Source: Kingdonia uniflora (taxonomy: Eukaryota; Streptophyta; Magnoliopsida; Ranunculales; Circaeasteraceae). From it: 64,000 nt of DNA. Position 1 is the first letter of the stretch. Each line of letters opens with the position of its first letter. The position numbers and the translations under genes were made by a program. The notes under the pieces are model-generated. The model was given only the letters and a program-made list of their open reading frames with translations. It was not told the origin of the DNA and searched no databases. Below are positions 56,751-64,000 of the stretch, one piece after another. The DNA lies in contig JACGCM010001421.1 of NCBI GenBank assembly GCA_014058105.1, positions 81,999 to 145,998 on the forward strand, read 5' to 3'.

Positions 56751-59188
56751 ATATGTAGCCACATATGAAGCAACAAAGTGATATGGTGAAAAATAACTGC
56801 AAGGAAATCAAATGAAAATGCATGAGACAGTGAAATCAAATGAAAAAAAGTAATAAATAAATTAGGCAAATATATTTTTTACCTTTTCAATGCTTGCCTC
56901 CTTGGGATCAATACACTTGCAGCATGGATACAAGGCATTCCTGTTAATTGCCACTCAATATATTGGCAAGTTCTCTCTTTCAGTTTTAGTACCCACCTTG
57001 CCCCAGTACTAGAGATTGAAACCCATTCATTCTTATCACCTCCTTCCATCTCATACTCCCCATAATGTGCCATTAAATACTCAAGATGTTTAACTGCTCT
57101 TGGTACCAAACCACCTTGATCCCATGACTCTATTTTGGTTCTTCTATCAAACATTAGTTTCATAAGCATCAAACTTAGTCTCTCAAATTCTTTGGTTAGT
57201 GGTTTATCTCTGATCTTCATGAACCACCAATTGAAGGACTCACTAAAATTATTGGTTATATGTTCACATTTTGAAGTACAATCAAAATGAGATCTACACC
57301 AATGGTCATATGGTTTTTTTTCCAAGTAGTCCCTTACCCCAGGGATGTCAATGCCAAGCTGATTTAGAAACTCTTGTTTTTCAGTCTGCCTAAAAGCTCT
57401 TATAGCTCCCCATGACAGTCTTTCTAAGTGTGCTCCCTTGTGGTATTTTTTCATGTTTTTAAACATGTGCCTGAAACAAAGCCAATGATTTTCATGTGGA
57501 AATATCTCTGCCACTGAATCAATAATCCCCTTCTGCCTATCAGAGATAAAGGTCAATTTTCCCGGGTGTGCAGATAAGTAAGGTTCTACCTTAGTAAGAA
57601 AATCAATCCAACTGTCTTTAAATTTAGTTATGCACATGTACACTCCAATTGGGAACAAGCCATTGTTGGCATCAAGGCTAAGTACAGATAGGCAAACCCC
57701 TTCATACTTCCCTTTTAAAAAACAACCATCAAGCCCCAATATAGGTCTACACCCCTTAACAAAGCCATTCAAAGATGCCCTGAAAGCCATAAGAGTACCA
57801 GTCCACTGCAGTGTGTCATCTTGTCCCCAGGTTCTAGCTATGCTCCCAGGATTGGATTTCAAAATCTCCGCACACAATAAAGGTAACTCCTAGTAAGCCT
57901 AATCATAAGACCCTACTATACTCTCCATGCAGATTTGTCTTGCATTCTAAGCAGTCTAATAACTAATCTTAACACCAAACTTTGTCTTCATTCTGGTCTT
58001 AATTGCCTTGGGAGTCATTGCCCTAACATATCTAACCAATGCTTCAACTTCTCTAATAACCCATGGTGCATTACACAAGGTATTTTCTACCCCTAGCCTT
58101 CCCTCACAAGAATATTGAAAGTTACCATGTCTTAAAACCATACTGTGCCCATCATTTTTTCTTGATAGAAATACCAACCACTCACAGTTTTCCTCTGAAC
58201 ACTTAAACCTCAGTCTAGTAAGGTCATTCTTGATGGATATATATGTAAAGTGGTTCACAATTCCAAACCTTCTCATATGTTATTTAGCTTCATATACAGT
58301 TGCCTATTGCATCCCTACCTCAAGTTGTTTGAAACCAACTTCTAATGGTGTTTTCACTCTGTCATCCTCCTCTTTACTATAGATATCATCCCATTCCACA
58401 TCAACACCTTCAAAATCATCACCTCTTTCAAGCTCTTCAGCAGTAAGAACATAATCCTCATCATCATATGAGTGGGTACTGTAATAACCATCCTCAGCCC
58501 CCAAACAATCAATCCCAACTTGGGCATACCTAACCCATCTCTCTTGTTCTTCATCTATATCATCACATTCACTTTCACTTTCTGCCACCATATTCACTGT
58601 AGTTTTTATCCCATAATCTGCAATTTCCTCTGGGTCAATCTCTTTGTCACTTTGATAAACTTTAGGTAAAGTATCAAATTCTTCTGAGTCTGAGAATTCA
58701 ACATTCTTCTACCTCTTGGCTGGTTTATTTGCAGCCACTGCTTTTCCCTTTTTCTTAGTATCCTTCTTAACTGGGGTGGCCTTAACTAGGGTGGTATTCT
58801 TCTTTTTTGTCTCTCTTGGGGATATGATATAATCTATCTCATCTTTCTCTAGAAGAACATACTCCCCAGCTTCATCAACTATCTCTCTTACTACATCTGT
58901 TGGCTTGATATAAACATGCGTTCTCATTGGATAACTTTCATCACCCTGTGCCCACATTTCTTTCAAATCATCTGTACTCCTGACAATAAAAGGCAGCCCA
59001 TTGTACAAACACATAAACTCTATTACATTCCCCTCTAGAATATAATTCCCCACCCCATGATGGTCATTCACCTTGTCTGCAATATCTCTTACAAATTCCC
59101 CATAATTTATCCCCTCCCCACATAATATCCTAAACTTAAAACTCTTCCCCCCTTTATAATCATTTTCAACCCAACCAGCAAGACTCAT
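56706..59188 (-). pseudogene. mudrA-like: MURA transposase (Mutator-like), main exons, decayed
   Basis: ATG at 59188; an upstream leader exon may exist at 59469-59632. The N-terminal region is PB1-like (SFKFRILCGEGINYGEFV). An acidic linker follows (58304-58597). A MuDR-type zinc domain reads LRFKCSEENCEWLVF and YSCEG (about 58110-58240). The MULE transposase core (56883-57877) has Asp in GLDGCFLKGKY, Asp in FISDRQKGI and Glu in NNFSESFNWW. A SWIM finger CQYIEWQLTGMPCIHA follows. A donor at 56883/56882 and a 91-nt exon (56706-56796, FVASYVATYSGIIHPVSDE) keep the frame. At least six stops (58709, 58304, about 58280, 57956 and nearby, mostly TGG or CAG to TAG/TAA) disable it. It would cut and insert MULE ends. 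Confidence 0.88.
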
Positions 59189-59769
59189 TTTACCCTACTT
59201 TCCCCCATAGTTAATAAAAACATCCCTCAAATCGTATGTATGCCAGCAACACAGCAATTAAACATTGAACATATATATGCATTGTACATTATAAATAGTA
59301 CATTGTATAGGACTATAATTAGTACTAATATCATACCAAAAACCCTAATTGAGTAGCAAATACCCTAAATTTTGAAACCCCCAATTTAATTACAAACCCT
59401 AAAAAAACCCAATTTCTAATAGACCTTAAAAAATATCCCAATTGAACATTGTAAGTATAAATTCATACCTTGGTTTGGGAATAGAGAGCCACATTATTGT
59501 TTCTTCCAAATCAGGTGGAGGGTAATCATCTACTGTATTATCAGGGACGGTGATGGGGTTGGAATCATCATCACCAACCTCATCTCTTAATTACATTTTT
59601 GAGCTCTTCTTCGAGTTCTTCTTCTTCACCATTATTCTTCAAATTTGAGAGTTTTGTTATTTTCAAATTTTAGAGAGGAGCTGTTGTTTTTAGACGAGCT
59701 GAGGAAGAGAATAGATTAGTTGCATAGCATGTGAGTTTAAAGGGTAAGTTGGTCTTTACATCTTATCGT
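59189..59769 (-). other. MURA 5' leader and possible first exon
   Basis: On - a possible small exon (ATG at 59632, VKKKNSKKSSK then a TAA; frame continuing DDYPPPDLEETMW) ends with donor-like CCAAG/GTATGA at 59469. It is preceded by leader sequence next to the terminal repeat. The following 280 bp are intron-like. Confidence 0.45.
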
Positions 59770-59896
59770 TAAGCATGTGAGTCAACGTGAGTTGACCAGA
59801 GTCAAATTGAAAAAAAGTACTATAACTGCTTTTTTGCTAAATGGAGGGATATATGTCAAATATCGATATATCAAAGGATATAAGTCTAAAAAACTC

Positions 59897-60050
59897 AAAC
59901 AAGTTTTTACACTTGCCGCAATCGTAGAGATATAGTAAAAGAAGCCAATCAAGTGATATCCTTGATTGAACTTGGAAAAGATTGATTGTAAGCTAGTATT
60001 ATCTATGCTTGAATCTGTAAAGTGTGGACGAATGTTCGTGAAGAGAATGA
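59897..60050. repeat. Element C tandem array, right part
   Basis: Starts with the second copy of the MULE target duplication and continues the 160-bp unit (TTTTTACACTTGCCGCAATCG, then AAGTGATATCCTTGATTGAA), ending near the 3' end of pol. Confidence 0.85.
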
Positions 60051-60169
60051 CATTGTTCAAAAAAAACTTTCATTGATTAGTTCAGAATTTACATTGGATG
60101 GAGATAAGAATCTCACTTTTGGAATTGAAAAATAAACAGTGAATAATGGAAATGGAGTAGTAAGACACC

Positions 60170-61400
60170 TAACGATAGTACCGCTTCAGTCATCTAGTAT
60201 TCCAAGGATTTGAAATGGGGATTCCCTCTTCTATCATGAGATAGTATGATCCCATGCCTGAGAGACATGATAATGAATGGACCCTCACAATTGTCGGTTA
60301 ATTTTCCAGCAAGAGGCTCTTTGCGATATTAAGGAATTTTTTTGAGGACGAGATCTCTGATTTGGAAAGTACAGCTCCTAAATCAGTTATTGTACGACCT
60401 GGTAAGCATATGATGATATCGACCTAGGTTAGTGATGGCGCGTTCCCTAGTCTCATCTATCATATTGAGGTTGCAAGCCAATTCTAACTCATTTTCTCGT
60501 GATCACGAACTGGATGATGACATTCAAAAAAAATAACTGCCTCAGTGCCATAAGCAAGGAGGAATGGGGTACACCCAGTGGATTGTCGGGGAGTGGTTCG
60601 ATACGCCCACAGGACGTAAGGTAGTTTCCAAACCCAATTTCCTTTTTTCTATAAGTGAAGCCATTTTTTTAGTCCATCCACAATGGTTTTGTTGGTGATT
60701 TCAGCTTGGCCATTGCCTTGAGGATAGTATGGATTTGATGGTGAGTGGATGATATTGTGATGATTTAAGAAGGTTACGACCTTATCTCCCACAAATTGGG
60801 GCCCGTTATTGATATGAATTAAGTGAGGGCGCCCAAATCAAGTGATTATGTGGTTCCAAATAAAAGAGATGACCTCGTCTTCTCTGGTTTGACATAGTAG
60901 AATTTCTTCTACCCATTTTGTAAAGTAATCGGTAGCTACGAGTAGGTGACAATGATTACCTAGAGAGTTAGGGAACTTATCGAAGAGGTCTAGCGCCCAT
61001 CTTTTGAATGGCCAGAAAACCATGCTTGCATAGAGTTCGAACGCAGGGGCGTGTATCACATGTCTAAATTTCTGGCAGGTGTCGTACCTGCAGGAATACT
61101 CTTCTGCTTGCTTACGCATGCCAGGCCAGAATATTCTTTGAGTTATAGCTCGGTTCGCCAATGATCAACCTGCAAAGTGGGAGCAACAATTTCCTTCGTG
61201 TAATTCGTAGAGCAGTTCATCTGCTTTTGACTTCGTGAGGCACTTAAGGTAAGGCCCTATAACGGAGAAGCGGTAAAGCATACCATTCTGAATAATGCAG
61301 TATTACGAGTGGTTGATCAGCTATCGACGCTCTTTTAGATCTGCAGGGAGCGGTCTTTTGTACTTATTATCGATACCGAGGTAGGCTAAGAAAGGCTGTC
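60170..61400 (-). pseudogene. Element C integrase, decayed
   Basis: The zinc region reads FWPGMRKQAEEYSCRYDTCQ (about 61085-61145). The core has VATDYFTKWVEEILL with the first Asp kept (about 60900-60945). The frame then shifts before the Asp of the second motif. Distal pieces (GQAEIT-like, near 60705, and PWNTR near 60190) are readable only across stops. Same domain as in A and B. Confidence 0.85.
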
Positions 61401-61401
61401 G

Positions 61402-61910
61402 TCAATCGTCATCTCCCCCTTTATCGCCCCCAGTGTTGATCGTGCATACAGATATGCAATCAATGTTAGGAGTTGAAATGATTTCAATCTGGAGATATCG
61501 AGCTTCTGTACCCAAGACCTTGGCTAGATATGCCAAGGAATCGGCATGTCTATTTTCACCTCGAGGAAGATATTCGAGAGTTGCTTTCGCGAACTTACTC
61601 ATCCTATCTGTAACGAGGGCTGCATATTTGATCATCTTCCCATTCTACTTGTATTGCTCTGAATAATGATTAACGATGAGTAATGAATCGGTGAAAACTA
61701 AGAGTTTGGGGATATCGAGCTCAAGTGCGAGGTCGAGTTCATGAATGAAAGCTTCATACTCGGTGACATTATTTGAGGCCACAAAATCCAAGTGGATTAA
61801 TTTCTCAATTTTATCATTTGAAGGGGTAATCAAAGCAATCCTGATTCCTGACCCTGTGGGTCCTGCTAATCAATCTGTGAGAAACATTCACCCTGACGTA
61901 GTGATCTAGT
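61402..61910 (-). pseudogene. Element C second RNase H (archaeal-type), decayed
   Basis: Segments SNNVTEYEAFIHELDLALEL and FTDSLLIVNHYSEQYK (61645-61833), then LEYLPRGENRHADSLAYLAK (61402-61635), all in the order of element B. A stop separates them at about 61645. The start of the domain, at about 61860-61910, is frameshifted. Confidence 0.85.
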
Positions 61911-62430
61911 CAGCTCGTTCGTGAATGGCTTGGGAGTTAGATTCTCATGGCTTTTGATAAGGTCCAGGTCATGCTCCTCCCACTCGGGATCCTCCACTGG
62001 AAAATCTGTGAGAAAATCAGCAATGGCCTGACCTTTTTCGGAATGACGCTGTTCAAACTTGATATCATGTTCGCCAAAACTGACTGACCATTGTTGCACT
62101 CATTGTGACTTCTCTTTGTTGGAAAAAACATCTCGAAGAGGGTAGTTTGTCATAACTTTGATGAAATATGCATGGAAGTTGTACTTGAGTTTTTGTGACG
62201 TATAAACAAAGGTAAGAAGAAGTTTCTCAATTTTAGAGTACCTTATTTATGCTATTGTGAGTGTTTTACTGATAAAGAAGACTAGTTTCATTATTTTCCC
62301 TTCCAGGAAAATGAGAATCGAGCTGAGAGAAGTATCTGTGACTGCTAGGAAGATTATCAGTTCCTCATCACCTATTGGGGTGCTCATTATGGGAGACATC
62401 CCAAAATAGATTTTAAAATCCTGAAAAGCT
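61911..62430 (-). pseudogene. Element C first RNase H and tether, decayed
   Basis: ELIIFLAVTDTSLSSILI and FFISKTLTIA (62247-62370), a stop, then QQWSVSFGEHDIKFEQRHSE and GQAIADFLTDFPVEDP (61960-62100). Same tether as in A and B. Confidence 0.85.
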
Positions 62431-63377
62431 ACTTCAAATTCTGGTGTCCATGTGACTTTCGCAGTTGGCTGAACCTTTCCTCGATTGGTACATTTGTGGA
62501 GTAATAGGAATAGCCAACGATAGCGGTCTGAAGATTTATAGGCGAAACGGTTGATCGCGGCAATTTTACCGGCGAGTTTTTGAACGTCTTTTGTTGTCTT
62601 TGGAGAAGGCATGTCGAGGAAAGCCCGAATTTGATCTAGTTCAGCCTCAATCCCTTTCTTGCAGATGAGGTGGCCTAGAAAGCGGCCAGAATGTACCCCA
62701 AATTTACACTTATCAGGGTTGAGGTGCATTCTGCAAGATCGAAGGATGTTGAATATTGTGCTGAGATCTGAGATGTGATTATATAACTGTATGCTTTTGC
62801 ACCAAAAATTGTTGATATAGACTTCAACAATTTTTCCCAGGTGTGCTTTGAACATGGCAGTCATCAATCGTTAATATGTAGCCCCAGCGTTCTTGATCCC
62901 GAAGGGCATGACTTTGTAACATTAAAGGCCACTTTCGATGATGAATATTGTCTTTTCTTGATCTTCTTCCAGAAGTGGGATATGATTATATCCTAAAACA
63001 GCGTCCATCATGGATAGGAGATCTTGGCCTGCAGTGGAATTGAGGAATTGATGAATGTTAGGAGGGGGGAAACTGTTCTTTGGAGTATGTTTGTTCAGAT
63101 CTATGAAATTGGTGCAAACGGTGGACTTTTCATTCTTCTTTAGGACAGTAAAAAGTTGGATATCCAGTTTTGATACTTGCTTCTTGAATGAATCCCACTT
63201 TGATCTATGTCTTGATCTCGGTGTTAACTTCATCTCGAGAGACGGGTGAAAGTCATCGCTATTTATGTTTGACCGTCGTGGCGTTGATGTGATGGCTAAC
63301 TTGTGGCAAGCCATGGCTGGATCGACGCCGGGAATTTCTTCGAAAGACCATGCAAAAACATCTCGATTGAGTTGCAA
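62431..63377 (-). pseudogene. Element C reverse transcriptase, active site changed to YINN
   Basis: DVFAWSFEEIPGVDPAMACH opens the domain (63300-63360), a typical Tat lead-in. Then come KNEKSTVCTNFIDLNKHTP and MMDAVLGYNHIPLL. A stop follows SGL near 62922. In the palm the catalytic YxDD box reads VYINNFWCKS (about 62805-62830): both Asp codons changed to Asn, so the copy is dead. The thumb, CKKGIEAELDQIRAFLDMP and VQKLAGKIAAINRF, is intact in the 62247-62867 frame. Confidence 0.92.
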
Positions 63378-63544
63378 AAATTGAATGAGAGCATCATTCT
63401 CCTGCTAAACCAGCTTGGTTCTGATGAACATACCTCTGCTAGGTCCATCAATGTGGACATATTCCGTGGGATTCTCTATAGGTGATTGATCATCGAGGTG
63501 ATCAATTTTGTATAATTACTATGCGGCCAATCTGTCAGAAGTAT

Positions 63545-64000
63545 CTAGGATGGCAAAGACAGTATTTTTACAAGCTCGAGAGAGTTTCTGACTACCTCTG
63601 ATCTCAAAATACCGTTGTCGTGTTTGAATCGGAGTGCTTGATGATAGGTGAAAGTGATTGCTTCCATATTGTGTATCCAGCAGGGGCCCATAATCCCAAG
63701 AAAGTAAAATTTGGCATTGATGACATAGAAAATGATGTCGATAGTGGCTGGTCCCACGGTAATAGGTAAGATAAAATTACCCACTCATTCCTCCCTGGAG
63801 CCACTGAACCCACTGATGTCGTATCACTCTGAATGACTTGGCCGGCGAAACCCATCTGGTCGATCGTACTCTGAAAAAGAATTTCAATATTGCTTCCAGT
63901 ATCGATCATCATTGGTGCATGACAAACTGATTCATCTGAGCATTATGACTAATGCATCATGATGTGGAAATTTGACATGACTAGTATCACAATCCTCGAA
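63545..64000 (-). pseudogene. Element C aspartic protease, cut by the window edge
   Basis: MMIDTGSNIEILF (about 63875-63912) is the active site. The lead-in VKFPHHDALVIML continues to the window end. After a frameshift the flap and C-terminus read FILPITVGPATIDIIFYVIN and FLGIMGPCWI (63545-63784). Gag and the 5' LTR lie beyond 64000. Confidence 0.85.

Larger units (their letters stand above)
53884..59896. mobile_element. Mutator-like (MULE) transposon, 6.0 kb, terminal inverted repeats
   Basis: Left end GAGTTTTTTAGACTTATATC; the right end is its reverse complement. Terminal inverted repeats of about 125 bp match with a few differences (53884-54012 and 59770-59896), and a perfect 10-bp target duplication flanks them. 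It holds two convergent genes: a MURA transposase (-) and a zinc-finger gene (+). It sits in the tandem array of element C, and joining its flanks restores the repeat unit. Confidence 0.92.

Overview
The window is nuclear DNA of a flowering plant, most likely a eudicot. It is AT-rich, has no bacterial gene layout, and consists almost entirely of nested, decaying transposable elements: Ty3/gypsy LTR retrotransposons of the Tat and Athila lineages, a CACTA transposon, a Mutator-like (MULE) transposon and a LINE. No intact host gene is visible. Host-derived sequence appears only as fragments inside the CACTA element: an HSP70-8-like pseudogene and one leucine-rich-repeat exon.

The main result is a repeated architecture in three related Tat-lineage elements, called A, B and C here. 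Each has gag-pol on one strand with two RNase H domains. Each has a long coiled-coil gene on the opposite strand (antisense ORF, aORF) whose 3' end faces the 3' end of pol. Between the two convergent genes lies a tandem array, different in each element: exactly 43 bp x 10 in A, about 150 bp x 4-5 in B, and about 160 bp x 4-5 in C. In B and C the aORF is collinear exon by exon, with splice-like junctions at matching places, and in C it has its own TATA box next to the 3' LTR. Extra antisense ORFs and 3' tandem arrays are known in Tat elements. The multi-exon model, the internal antisense promoter and the cysteine-bearing tail domain shared by all three copies deserve a second look.

Layout. 1-4175: long LTR-like sequence, cut by the window edge. 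4196-11800: element A (aORF on +, array, pol on -, remains of its 5' LTR). 12040-17021: Athila-like pol remnant and LTR on +. 17022-21400: non-coding repeat debris, possibly with a SINE. 21400-23767: LINE remnant. 23768-24911: two abutting Tat LTRs. 24335-64000 and beyond: element C on the - strand, split by two insertions. The first is a CACTA transposon (27648-49483, 13-bp terminal inverted repeats, ATA target duplication) lying in an aORF intron. It carries the HSP70 and LRR fragments, and the complete 12.7-kb element B (35339-48031) is inserted in it. The second is a 6.0-kb MULE (53884-59896, 10-bp target duplication) lying in the tandem array of C.

Inferred order of events: element C first; then the CACTA into its aORF intron; then B into the CACTA; and, independently, the MULE into the C array. 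The MULE carries a decayed MURA transposase on - and, convergent to it, a short spliced zinc-knuckle/GRF-zinc-finger gene on + whose presumed promoter has W-box cores spaced exactly 10 bp. Most coding damage consists of C-to-T/G-to-A transitions (TGG to TAG, CGA to TGA, DD to NN), as expected for methylated, silenced plant repeats.
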